A stretch of DNA of 64,000 nt from Muscardinus avellanarius (taxonomy: Eukaryota; Chordata; Mammalia; Rodentia; Gliridae), in the NCBI GenBank assembly GCA_963383645.1, contig OY726560.1:66085823-66149822 (forward strand), written 5' to 3'. The notes beneath the pieces were generated by a model. That model did not search any database, was not told where the DNA came from, and saw only the letters and a program-made list of their open reading frames with translations. Both the position numbers and the translations under genes were made by a program. This document shows, piece by piece, positions 52,528 through 64,000 of this stretch. Within the stretch, counting starts at the first letter, position 1; each line of letters opens with the position of its first letter.

Positions 52528-52737
52528 CTTTTGTTTGCTTGTTTGTTTGTTTGTAGATGTGTGGGACTGAGGATTGAACCCAGGGTCATTCTACCTCCAA
52601 GCTACACCCCAGCCCTATTTATTTATTTATTTATTTTACTTTGAAATAGGGTCGTGCTACACCGCCTAGGTTGGCCTCAAACCTGTGACCCTTCTGTTTC
52701 AGCCTCCCAAGGGCTGGGATCACAGGTGTTGGCCATC
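52528..52737 (-). mobile_element. B1-dID composite SINE with (CAAA)n tail, diverged
   Basis: (TTTG)n 52528-52553, gggactgaggattgaaccca, an enlarged TTTA linker, and a B1 part ending aggtgttggccatca. Confidence 0.8.
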
Positions 52738-55700
52738 ATTGTGCTTTATCTATACGCACATCCCCCCCCCTCACCTGGCCAGATGAGGGAGGTGTGCTGT
52801 GGCACCTGTGAGCAGCTCAGTAGCTGCTGCGCCTTAGTTGCACCGTACCATCTTTCAGGGTCCCTCTCAGATGATAATAAGGGTGCTGGCTTCCTGGCAC
52901 AAGACCCGCCTTTCTTTGGCCTGAGCTGATAGGTTTTCCTTAACTTGTCTTCCAATCACCTGTCACGAAGCGTGGCTGGTGGAACTTGGCTGTGCTGTTA
53001 TGGAGCAGAACCCTGTGACTATAGTCACTCAGCCACACAGAGCGTCCCCTCCCACTACAGATGTCATCCCAAGGCGGCAGGCCCCAGAGGCAGGCTGGCT
53101 CAGGCTGCTGGCCAGAGCCCTGGCAAAGCGGGCAGGAGGGTGGTGGACCTCAGGGACACTCCTCTCATGTCAGTGAAGTAACCATGACTTTGATTTTCCA
53201 TCAGCTCTGTAAACACACTCAGAATCTCTAGTTTGCAAGTGTGGAAAAGCCAAGCAGAGGGTTTTTCCCAAAGCCGCTTGGTTAGGTAGTGGTAGGGCTG
53301 AGATTGAAACCCAGGCTTCTTTTTGCAAATATCTTTGCACCAAATGTTTCTAGGTGTGTCCAAGGACCTGGCTGTTCCTGTTGAGCCGTAGACAAGGCAG
53401 GAACAGACCTCGGTGCTCTCACAAGGCATGCAGCAGCACAGAGCCCTGCAACTGACCCACCTCTTCCAGGGTGTCTTCCAGAGCTTTTATGTCTTGCTAG
53501 GTCTTACAAACTAAATACCATGAATGTTCAAGCAACCCCAAATCAGCTTGGGATTTGTTGGGAGATAGGTCAGCAGACAGACGGATTCCTGTTCTCCAAC
53601 AGGCAGAAATACTATTTTAGCAGCCTTCTGTGTGACAGATAAATACAACTACTTGCTAGAAATTGTCCTGGGTTTGCTCCATTTTGCATTCTAGTGAGGC
53701 ATGGAAGACAAGATAATGAAATATGCTCTCCACCCTTAAGGAGCCAGGATGCTAGGCGCAGACAGGAGAGCGCAAGGATGGCCATGTGCAAGTGTGACGC
53801 CCACCAGGGACGAGGCAGAGGAGCTTAGCAGAATGCCAAGGCAGATTGGCTGCCCAAACGGGGGCAGAGGCAGCAAGGCCAAGCAGGTTTGAGAAATGAC
53901 CCCAGGAAGGGCCGATTAGCATGAGAGAGCCTGCTTTCGGGTTTAGAGTGAGCAATACAGTGCCCAGGGCACCTGGGACCTGGGCATGAGGGAGGGGCGT
54001 CAGGCACCCCATCCTGAAAGGCTTGAGCACTTCGCTAAGGAGTTGGGTTTTTGAACATTGCTACAGAGATAAAATGTATGGTGAAGTGAGAGGTGTCAAC
54101 AATCCACGTGGGAAATCTCCAGGATTCCCAGGGGAACAGAGAATGGGGCAGCTGGCAAGAAGGAAGGCTGGGTAGGGGCTGAAGGTTTATTCAGTGTAGG
54201 CGGTGGGTTACAAGAATCTTGGTTCCTGGCTCGATCAATTAGGTAGAGATAGAAAACGTGGCAGAATGAGCTGGCCTTGGAAGGAAGATTCTGCCTCTGG
54301 GTTTGAGGTATTGAATCTGTGGCGCATGTTGGACATATAAGTGGGGTTCAGCAAGCTGCCGACTACACAGGTCTGCAGCTTGGGAGAGAGATTTGAGCAA
54401 GGAGCCATTGCCCAGGAATTCCATAAAGATTTCCCAGGAAGAGTGTGCTAAGTGGAAAAGAAAAGTGAACTCAGGGCTGAGGTCCCATTCTGAAATTTCA
54501 ATTTGAAAACACATAATCTAAATGTGTATAGAAAATGCCAGATTCAGAAAATCCAATGGCTTATTAAGTAAGCCAGGAGTGGTGAGTCTCTGTAGTAATT
54601 ACTCCATGAGACTGTTAACCTGCCCATGAAGCTTCTTCCCTAGCTCTGCCCGAGACTCTCTATTGTGTTAGAGGAGGCAATTGGGAGCCGTGCGGTCTGA
54701 GGAAAAGAAGTGACTTCAGAGAGGCGCAGACCTGGACTCAATCCTTGCTTCTCACCAACGTGTGACCTTTGCAGTGTTAATCCTGAGGAGCTCCTGAGAG
54801 GGCTCGCCTGCAAAGACAGAACTAGGAACCCTACTTAGTACCTGCCACCCAGCAGTGTCACAGGAAAAGGAGTGCCTTTCATCCTAATAAATAGAAATGG
54901 CACTGTTTCAGCCTTGGACAGCATGGCTGTCTGTTTATTTAAAAATCCTACGAAACTGACCCACCAGCATCACCTCTGACAGGCGTTTCATTTAGATCTT
55001 TGATTTTGACAGGTGTGTGCTAATTGTCGATTGGGAGGAAAGAGTCACTACTTTGTACAGCCAGTCTACCCCAGCGCCTTCATAGGAAGTTTGCTTAGTA
55101 GGAAAAGGAATTCAAGGCACCCCCCTCCTTTTTTTTTTTAAGCCTGAATAGAGCAAAAGAAGGCCTGTAACTTCAACTTCCCCAAAATGTGTTTAAGTTG
55201 CGGTCCCAGTGGGCTGCTCCTGTTTCAGCCCAGGTACAATGGAGCCTCTATCTGGGCTCAGCTCAGTATTCTCTCAGTGTTTCCAAGGTCAGCTTTCCTC
55301 AGTCCTGCTACTAGTGCCTGGGCCCCGTGTGCTGTGCCTTCATAAGGCAGGTGGAAGGCAGGACACGGGGGAGGATGGTGCTTTTGAGTGACATTATTTT
55401 GCGAACTCTTTTGCCTCTTTGCACATAATTGACAAAGAATGATGTCCCAGTGTCTCACTGTGTCAGAGAGTTAAAGGGAACTCCTTTGCAGATGGTGAGA
55501 ACTATTTGTTTTTCAGCACTTATGTTATCTAACTGGACTTGGAATTAAGGTGTTTCAGTCACACAAAAATCATAAGTAGCTTGGAAAGTAGAAAAGTATT
55601 TAGCACTTATTCAATAACATGTAGAGATTTGTTGAAATAAGACTATTTTCCTTTCTTAATGTAGTAACTAAAACACTTACTTTAAAACATAAGAAAAATG

Positions 55701-56461
55701 GTTTTAATTTTAAGTCACCAAAGTAAACAACTTTTGCGATCACATAGCTATCCCAGTGAACGTAAGCAGAAGCCGTCCTTGTGGCTGGCCCAGACCTTAG
55801 GAAGGCAATAAGACAAGCTATTCCAATGCCAAGGGGGAAATTTAAGACTTTAACTTGAAGTAAGAAACAAATGATGTCTGTAAAACTATCTTTGGAGATA
55901 ACAGTAAACAAGATGAAGATATTCTGTCCTCAAGGAGCTAACAGTTTGATCAGGCTGGGGATGGGGGTGCAAAAAAGTAAAGCAGCAGGGTCAGCTCAGA
56001 GGCCTACAGGCACACTCCAAAAGATGTGACAGAGAGCGTGCCATTCAAGGACTGACTTAGGGAACCAACACAGTGGGCTTGGCTTCAGGGAAGAACGTTC
56101 TAAGCAAAAGGTGTATAATGAACAAGGCTAAGAGATCTGAGTGATTAAAACTCTCAGCTAAGGAAAATACATGAAAAATAGCATAAGGGAAAAAATGGGT
56201 CATAAATCTGTCCAAGTGTGTCCATTAAGATAGTCATTCACTGACTCATTCATAGAGCAACAATCATGCACCAAGTATTTTTTAATATTTATAACAGAAT
56301 TATTAGAAAAACTGACCTAATTTCTGCCCTGCTACTATTAATGGTCTAAGAAAATATTGGAAACTATCCATTGCTTGGTAAAAGAAATATGAACATGCAC
56401 AAAATAAAATAGTATACAGCAATTTAAAGTAAGAGTGATTTATTGATATAAAAGAACTTTA

Positions 56462-56660
56462 GGCCGGGCGTGGTGGCGCACGCGTGTAATCCCCACACTT
56501 GGGAGGCGGAGACAGGAGGATCGTGCAGGTTCGAAGCCAGCCGTGCTGGCTTAAGAGACCCTGTTTAAAAAAAAAAAATTGGTCTGGGAGTGTACCCTGG
56601 AGGTAGAAGGGTTTCCAGGAACCCCAGTACCACCAAAATAATAAATAAATAAATAAATAG
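56462..56660 (+). mobile_element. B1-dID composite SINE (younger type) with target duplication
   Basis: Head ggccgggcgtggtggcgcac, A-rich linker, gggtttccaggaacccc, AAAT tail. aaagaacttta lies on both sides. Confidence 0.95.
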
Positions 56661-57166
56661 CAAAGAACTTTAGTACAAATTGTTGTGTGGAGGGATAAAG
56701 TAGCCAAACGCATATACTTGATTTTAGTTGGTTGTTGTTTGGGGTTTTTTTTGCCTATATTCCATATAAAAATATAAACTCTATAATAAACTTTAGGAAT
56801 TTGAATAAATGAGTGGGTGAACAGGAGGGCAGGAGAGACAAGAAAGATTTTACCATTGGGTACTTGAAGGGACGGAATTGGAGTTAATTTCTTTTGTATA
56901 TTTTTCAGTATTGCAGGAGTTTTCTACACCTGTGTGTATCCTTTTATAATCTAGTAAAATTATACATTTGTTTTTATACAACTACCAATTTTTAACACTT
57001 CAGAGACAAAATGCAGTAAGATTATCAATTAACTTGTAATTGGGCCGCCTGATCTTTCATAACTCAATTCTACCAATCAGATAATCTGGAAGGCTTCTTC
57101 AGTGACATCTATGTGCGCAGCCCAGTCTTAGGAAATAAGTAGAGAGATATATAAAAGATGGCCTCA

Positions 57167-57380
57167 CCAGTCACAGTGGGGCATGTCTGTACTTCCAGTA
57201 CTTAGGAGGCTGAGACCAGGAGGATTATAGGTTTGAGGTCAGCCTTAACAATTTAGTGAGATTCTCAGCAACTTAGCAAGACCCTATCTTAAAATAAAAA
57301 GGATAGAAAATAGGGCTGGGGTGTAGCTAAGAGATAGAATATCTCTGGGTTCAGTCCCCAGTATGAAAAAATAAAAGGAG
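57167..57380 (+). mobile_element. B1-dID composite SINE (older type) with perfect target duplication
   Basis: The body is flanked by aaaagatggcctc at 57153-57165 and 57381-57393 (13 bp, exact), although the SINE itself is diverged. Confidence 0.92.
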
Positions 57381-57542
57381 AAAAGATGGCCTCTTCCTTC
57401 AAAGCGTTGATTATCTAGTAGTACACTTAGGAATGGTGTGCATAAATCTTCACATGTTTATCCATCAAATACAGACTTTGGGGGAGGATTGAAAAGAACA
57501 CGTCGCATGTGACCCAGCTGCCTGACCTCAGTGGCAGCTACT

Positions 57543-57720
57543 AGCTGGGTGTGGTGGTATGTGCTTATAATCCCAGTACTTAGGAGGCTGAGACAGGAGG
57601 ATTGAAGCCAACCTCCATAACATAGTGAGACCCTGTTTCCAAATAAAAAACGAAATACGGCTGGGGGTGTAGCCTGGAGATAGAATGTTGCTGGGTTCAA
57701 TTTCCAGTACCACACACACA
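57543..57720 (+). mobile_element. B1-dID composite SINE with short (CA)n tail
   Basis: agctgggtgtggtggtatgt to ccagtaccacacacac. It lacks part of the middle segment. Confidence 0.88.
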
Positions 57721-60236
57721 CTAAAATGGTAGCTATTATGACTCTAACAGGGGTGTTGAGGAGATGTCAGGGACAGAGAACAGAATGAAACTAATTGAAA
57801 GCTTCCCCCAGGGAGCATCCCCTGGAAAAGAGGCCAAAGACAAAAAGCATCCAGTAGGCAGCAGATATGCACTTGTCTGGGCAAGGGAGGGGCTGGAGGC
57901 CAGGCATGGTGTGGCAGGAGCTGAAGCTTTTGACAGGATGTACTGGCTACAGCAGCATAAGCAAGATCAAGTTCATCATAGAGGCCCTCAAATATTCTGT
58001 TGCATTGGGATATACTGAATGTGTGTACTGTAATTTTAATATATTTATTGAGAGAGAGAGGAACAGAAGGGAAATGCATTACCTGCCCCAACTCCAAGAT
58101 TAGATCCCACATGGGAGACTGTGCTCCCTGGTGGAGCAGAAGGCTCTGAAGATGTTGGTTAGGATGGGTGGAGGGGAAGGGCTTGGTCAGCATCCTAGCA
58201 CCTTCCCTGAGAGGAAGTCAGAGTGAACGTCAGCTGCACCTGTTCTCGCAGTCCTTCCTGTGTGTATAAAGCCGTAGGGGCAAGTTCTGCATCTCATTAT
58301 TTTTGGTGTGATTAGTGCCTAGGCTTTAAATAGGTATTCAGTCATTATTAGTTGAATGCATGACAAAATGAATTTTAAAAACACAGGACATATGTCCTAT
58401 ATGTTTTCTAGCAATAATGCCACAGTTAATATATAATACATATAATATTTATACAATATTAATGATACATAAAATGTAGTATATTCCTGAAACATACATA
58501 AACAACCAAAACATGGCTATGGGCAGCTCTAAGTGTTAGATTCTTGAGAAGAGGGCGTGGTTTTATAGAGTGGGAACAGGAACATGAACAAGAATTTCCC
58601 TTAGCTTTCCTTTCAGGCAGCCAATTCCAGCTCCTGTGTAGAGCCACTGATCTGGGGCACAGCAGGGCTCCTCAGTCAGAGGAGCTTTATCTGGTAGGAG
58701 TATTTCCACCAAGGCAATGGAGCTTAAATAATTTCCCCTTACCTGAAGTCTGCATGTCATAAAGGAAGGTGTGCAGAAGGGACTGTTTGGGCAGTAGCTT
58801 TTCAAGCGGACTGATACTGGAATAGAGAGCTGTGAGTCAACAAGTGGCCCTCAGAGGTCCTGCCTCCCAGGAGGGGCTGCCGGTGAGCAGGGGTGATGAT
58901 GGGCCCCTTCCTGCAGCAGCGGGATTGGGGAGCTTTTTTCTTTTTTTCTTCAAGTGCCTATGTCCGGTTCCACATATTTTTCTTCCTGGAGTCTATCATA
59001 ATTGCATGGCAGAGATTAAACTCTTTACTGAATGTGAAAAAAGTTTTTATGAACTTATCAACTAAGGATATTATAGAGTCTGGTTTATTCTGAGCCACAC
59101 ATTCTTTTCTATGCTGAGTATTTCTTACTATTAAAAACTATCTGGCTGTGTTCATTATAAAATGTGATATATGTAAGCTCTGTTAATTATAAAATTAACA
59201 AAGCTGATAAACTGCCATCTTTTAAACTTGCAAACCTCAGGTCCCCCTCGCAATCCTTGTGTAAAAAGAAAGACAAAAATTTTAACACCCAGGCACTTAA
59301 AAAAGTCGATTACATGATACTGCCTATTATTTGCTGTTAAATAAAGATAGATGTGGAACTTTGATAAACTGGAACTTATACTTGGTACAAATAAATAGAC
59401 TGAAAATTGCGCCAGGGGAAAAACACTTTCTTAAAATAAGACCTGTTTTATATTACAGCTTAAATATTTCTCTATAAATTAAAACCTCTAGTTAAATACT
59501 TTGTAAATAAATTGGTATGTGATTCATTTTCCTCAAATGGCAGTGAGGGTTTAAAAAAAAAAGCAATTGCAGAGAAGGATAAAAGGCCTCCTGGCTTGGA
59601 TATTTTTCCATGTTCTGGCAGCAAGTTTGCAATAAAAAGAATGATTTTTATGAGACTGTGATTATTCACAGCAAGTCTAGAGGTGGTGTCACGATGAAAA
59701 ATTCTTTAGAAGATACTCTCAGCAGGAATAATAGATCTAAAAGAAAGGAAAGGGGTTACAAAGAACACCGACTGTTGCCAGAGACAAATCATGTTTGCAA
59801 AAGTGATGAGCAAGCCCACTGAACACTGGGAAATCAGTTCAGCAGCAAATCAAAGGCTCCTTCTTAAAGGTACTTCTCATCAACATTCAAAAGATGATAT
59901 TTATGTTAGCTGCGTGCCAAGATTTTTTAATGTTCAGAATAATAATTATGTTGTACATTTGTTTTGGTCTTTTATGGTCATACTTCATTACAGGATACAA
60001 TTTAAAATCTATATGCTATGTTGTGATAAAATTGTATCATCTAAGATTAGCCATATATTAAACATTAATGCCTTCCCCTACCTGGTATCAGAAGGTTTGC
60101 AAAATTTTCCTATTTCCTAAATAAGTTTATGAAATACTATATCCTCTTATGTTAACTGAACCAAAAATGAAGCTCTGTACTCGACATAAACTTTTATATA
60201 CATTATCAGTGGTAGGAGCATAGAATTCACTGAAAT

Positions 60237-60438
60237 AGTCAGGCGTGGTGGCGCACGCTTATAATCCCCGCGCTTGGGAGGCGGAGACAGGAGGATCGCG
60301 CAGGTTCGAAGCCAGCCGTGCTGGCTTTAGGAGACCCTGTTTCCAAAAATAAAAGAAAAAATTGGTCTGGGAGTGTAGCCCGGAGGTAGAAGGGCTTCCA
60401 GGAACCCCAGTACCACAAAAAAAAAAAAAAAAAAAAAA
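60237..60438 (+). mobile_element. B1-dID composite SINE (younger type), best-preserved insertion
   Basis: gtcaggcgtggtggcgcac to ggaaccccagtacc, then about 22 A. The target duplication agaattcactgaaata is exact over 16 bp (60221-60236 and 60439-60454). This looks like the most recent insertion in the window. Confidence 0.97.
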
Positions 60439-60499
60439 AGAATTCACTGAAATACCTAGTGCTGTTGTACAGAGCATGGCTTAAACAATAAAAAAACAA

Positions 60500-60592
60500 G
60501 GGCTAGGTGTTTAGCTCAGAGGTAGGATGTACACTTAGCGTCCACAGGGCACTGGGTTCAATCCCTAGCACCTTCCCACCCACCAAAAAAGA
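60500..60592 (+). mobile_element. ID SINE monomer
   Basis: gggctaggtgtttagctcag, tacacttagcgtccacaggg and ttcaatccctagcacc: a complete tRNA-like unit with degenerate anticodon arm. Confidence 0.85.
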
Positions 60593-60745
60593 GTTAACCA
60601 ATGAAACATGCATCTTTTAGTACTAGCTATTAAATATTCATTGTATGGATTTAAAAAGTAAAGCAAATGCTAAGTATTAGTATAATTTAAGCAAATGATG
60701 TACCATAATTATCAATTAATCAATTACTGTTAGAAACACAGTGTT

Positions 60746-60946
60746 GAGCTGGGCGTGGTGGCGCACCCTTGTAATCCCTGCGTTTGGGAGGCAGAGACAG
60801 GAGGATCGCGCAGGTTAGAAGCCAGCTGCACTGGCTTAAGAGACCATTTCCAAATAAAAAAGTATAAAATAGGTCTGGAAGTGTAGCCCATAGGTAGAAG
60901 GGTTTCCAGGAACCTCAGTACATATATATATATATATATATATATA
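60746..60946 (+). mobile_element. B1-dID composite SINE (younger type) with (AT)n tail
   Basis: gagctgggcgtggtggcgca to tccaggaacctcagtac, then an AT run. Confidence 0.93.
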
Positions 60947-62228
60947 GTCTGCAGACACATTCAATAAATAGTTTAATCTTTAAATATTTTGTAAATATTA
61001 GTATAAGCAGAATCAAATCAAAACAGCCAATACCTTATCTTTGCTAAAACTTCTATCATTCAAATCTTGGGCTTCTGTTATATCCACCTAGGTCTCCTAA
61101 CTATGTAAACATAATTCAAACAAACTCTCCCTCTCACTTAGATAATCCCTAAAGGATATTGTAACAATAAATATATTAAAACACTGTTTTCATAAGTAAG
61201 AAACAATAAAAGATGCAACTTGTGTGTCTCCACAAGTTGCATCTTATTCCCAGCTCTCAAAAAAAAAAAAAAAGTTGAAATTCCTCTCTTCAGTTTCTGA
61301 GATTCACAGTTGTTTTCTTTCCCATTGTCTTGTCTTGTGTGTCATCTTATTCCTATCAAAACAGATACAGATACTTAAATATTGATTTTTAAGTGTGTGC
61401 TGATGCCAGTGGTGTGCTGAGCAGATAGAGTGGGGAATTAGAAATACATTTGCCTGGGTCTCTTAATTCTTTAGCTTGCATTGCCCCAAATCGCCAAGCA
61501 GAGGAAGCGACTTTCAAAACCCCCTTCGTCTTCCTCACCTGTGTCTTAGCCACAGGTGACACACACCCTCTTCTTCTCCAAAGACGAAGTGTGATAGTAA
61601 AGCAGGGAGGGTCACCAAGTGCACCCAGACAGATGACAGGTCCTGCACCGTGGAGAGGCTGTGAACGCGCCCCCCTCCGCCCCCGCCGGTGGCGCTGTGG
61701 GCTGCAGGGAGTCCACGGAGCTGGGCAGAGGGCACCCGGCAGCCCTTTAAGCTTCATCACGTCTACTTGCTTGCATGGATATGGTATGGCTCCATCTTGA
61801 GAAAGTGTGTTGCAGTCATGTCATTCCAAAACAGTAAGTATAAGTGAGGAATGTGTTTTGCAGAAAGAAATATGCAAGTAAAAACCTAATTTCTGCAAAC
61901 TGACTAACTCACAGAATTCCTTAACCAAGAGGATGGATCGGTTCCTTAGCCACCCCTTCCTCTACCCAGAACTTCTGAATCATAGGTGCTTTCCAGAAAG
62001 CAGGCTCTCAGGATATCTATTTTACTCAATGATGATATCAAAATATCTAGGAAGTCTGGAGATAATTCCAAAACCCAGTATGAAAAGCAGCTCCCTTAAA
62101 GCCTCTGTCTCTCCAACACTGGTCACCTTGTAAGGCCATCTGTATCATTTAGACCTTTTTCAAGAACAGGGATAGGGTCGTTAGATCCACAGGGGGACTT
62201 TTCTTTATTTAATTTAAAGTACTTCTTA

Positions 62229-62386
62229 GCTGGGAGTGTTCATAATCCCAGTACTTGGAAGGCTGAGACCGGAGGATGGAGTGTTTCAAGGCCACCTCAG
62301 CATCGTAGCAATACAATGTTTTCAAATAAAAATCTAAATAGGAGATGTAGCTTAGAAGTAGAATGCCCCCTGGATTCGGTCCCCAA

Positions 62387-62438
<52 letters not shown>
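62229..62438 (+). mobile_element. B1-dID composite SINE, diverged, with (GT)n tail
   Basis: cttagctgggagtgttcata to cggtccccaacagc, then 24 GT units (62391-62438). Confidence 0.85.
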
Positions 62439-62441
<3 letters not shown>

Positions 62442-64000
62442 GCTGTTCACTTATCAGTGTAAAGCTTTCAACTGGCTGCTATGGTTGTCTCTGTAGTTAA
62501 ACTACTACTGCCTCAGTATAGATTTTCAGGCTTAAAAATAAGAGGAATATTTTTTAGTAACTTGTAGATGTCAGAGGTCTCAATCAGGTATCTGTACTGT
62601 TCCATGATCAGTAGTTCAAAGCTACGGGTGTAATGGCCTAATGATGGATGGCAGAGGACAAGGAGACCAGTGGTCCTTTCCCCTAGTGTGGCCAACTCCA
62701 GCTGCTCTCAATAGCTCCACTCATGTCAAGACATGATGAAAATAGCTCTCTAGTGGCTCTTTTTCTCTGCTTTGTAAAGGAAGGTATTGAAACAATTAGT
62801 TGGCAGGATGGTGTTAGTTTTCTCATGGTAAATTTGGAACACGGAGCAAATACAGCCTCAGTCAGCAGAATCCAAGCTTAGTAACTCCACTTCTCTCAAA
62901 ACACATTTGTAGAACCCGTTTTTCAATATTGTTCCTTTTCACAACGTGCGACCAGCCCGAGTCTTCTCAGAGTCTGTGTTTACTCAAAGGCTTCAGGTTT
63001 GTTCCGAGTTTGTGTTTCTGGTTTCCCGTTCAAAGGCACAGAGCATCCATGTGCTGGTCATTACGTCACTCTGCCTGGCACAGATAACAAGACCCATGGT
63101 AACTGTCTTAATTCCTTTTATTAATTTTCCTAAACTAGTATGAATTGTATGGTGTATTTTTACATAATTATGGTACAAGTGAAAGGCTTGGGGGCAAAGT
63201 ACAGCCACTGCAGTATCAAAGCAGAATAAATATTTGCAGAAAAATTCTGCCATAACTTAATATTTTGCATATGAGCCCCTGTACAAAATCGGAGTTATTC
63301 CCAGGGCTCGATCCAAAAGAACAAGTCTGTGGTCCACCCCTAGAAGGCCAGAGATGATGATGGATCAGAAAAAGGTCAGCTCAAGTTGTGATGCCAAGAA
63401 TAATGACAGAAGAAATAAAAAAGGCAGACTAACAGCGCAACCAGAGCGCTGCGGCGACTGCGCCAAGATGGAACCTGGGTGGCTCCCTGCCCGCTCCCCC
63501 TGCCAGAGCTGGAGCTCCGCGGCCTTGCACATTGGCAGTTTTCCCCAGCCATCCAGTGATCATTTTATAATCGAGCCATGTGAGTGCTTGGATGGCTGAG
63601 CGCTGAGGGCCTGTAGTGACTGAAGCTTGCTAATTTTATTTATTTTACTGCTCTGTGAAGCACAAGCCGTGTCACATAAAAGGAAGCCAGGCTCGGGTAC
63701 GCTTTGATTGTTTGGTTTGTGGTATTTATCTGAAAGGTGATTGCAGGAGCCTGTCATGTTAGAACACAGGTTTGCAGGCGAGGACCTGGGGGCCCAATGC
63801 CACACCTCAGATCACTGGCATCTATCCCCCCTGCTGTCACTGTGGCCCGATCCCTGAGGCTCCATCTCAAACCTCCCACTTAAGATGCATTGTGTCAGTG
63901 TGACTTGCTAAAACCCCACCTCTAGTCACACTATATGGACTCGACCACCCTGGCAAAGACCCAGTAACCACAGTGGCTCTCCAAGATGACATCCCTACCA

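Noticed and set aside
57744..58193. A 149-codon - strand frame.
   Set aside because: It lacks recognisable motifs, has no splice context or supporting codon pattern, and lies in intron DNA. Frames of this length occur by chance in 64 kb.

Overview
The window is mammalian nuclear DNA: intron-rich, AT-rich and crowded with SINEs, old LINE-1, LTR and DNA-transposon fragments and microsatellites. It holds part of one protein-coding gene, EYA1 (eyes absent homolog 1), on the + strand. Three internal coding exons are clear: 16327-16466, 18468-18551 and 43478-43567. They join in frame and encode the end of the N-terminal regulatory region and the start of the C-terminal EYA phosphatase domain, including the catalytic motif WDLDET. 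No promoter, first exon, last exon or 3' UTR of EYA1 is visible, so both ends of the window lie inside introns.

The host is most likely a rodent outside the mouse/rat group. The dominant SINE is a composite with a B1-like (7SL-derived) head and an ID-like (tRNA-Ala-derived) tail, the architecture called B1-dID. That points to squirrels, dormice, beavers or close relatives; I lean to a squirrel-related lineage, but the species cannot be fixed from this window. Two composite subfamilies are present. An older, diverged one ends like 'gaatgcccctgggttcaatccccagtacc'-type sequence. A younger, more uniform one has a self-complementary 'agccagcc..gctggct' segment and the ending 'gggcttccaggaacccc'. 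Free ID monomers also occur.

Layout: 1-16326 is upstream intron with a Tigger-like DNA transposon, two MaLR-type LTRs, many SINEs and simple repeats. 16467-18467 is a 2.0 kb intron with one composite SINE, one ID element and a MER2-like element. 18552-43477 is a 24.9 kb intron. It has a SINE-poor stretch of about 6.6 kb (24574-31183), an antisense L1 block (about 31920-34100), nested SINEs (31184-31617), and two SINEs inserted one after the other at the same target just upstream of the third exon. 43568-64000 is downstream intron. It has a 3.4 kb SINE-free stretch next to the exon, an L1 ORF1 pseudogene (47435-48355), an exact 47-bp tandem duplication, and CpG-containing patches near its right end.

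I found no new coding system, RNA gene, CRISPR array or operon. The most useful unexplained observations concern genome architecture. SINE orientation switches sharply around the third exon. Most microsatellites are the tails of SINEs. One target site has been used twice by SINEs near a splice acceptor. A perfect CRE palindrome sits immediately inside the intron after the first exon.
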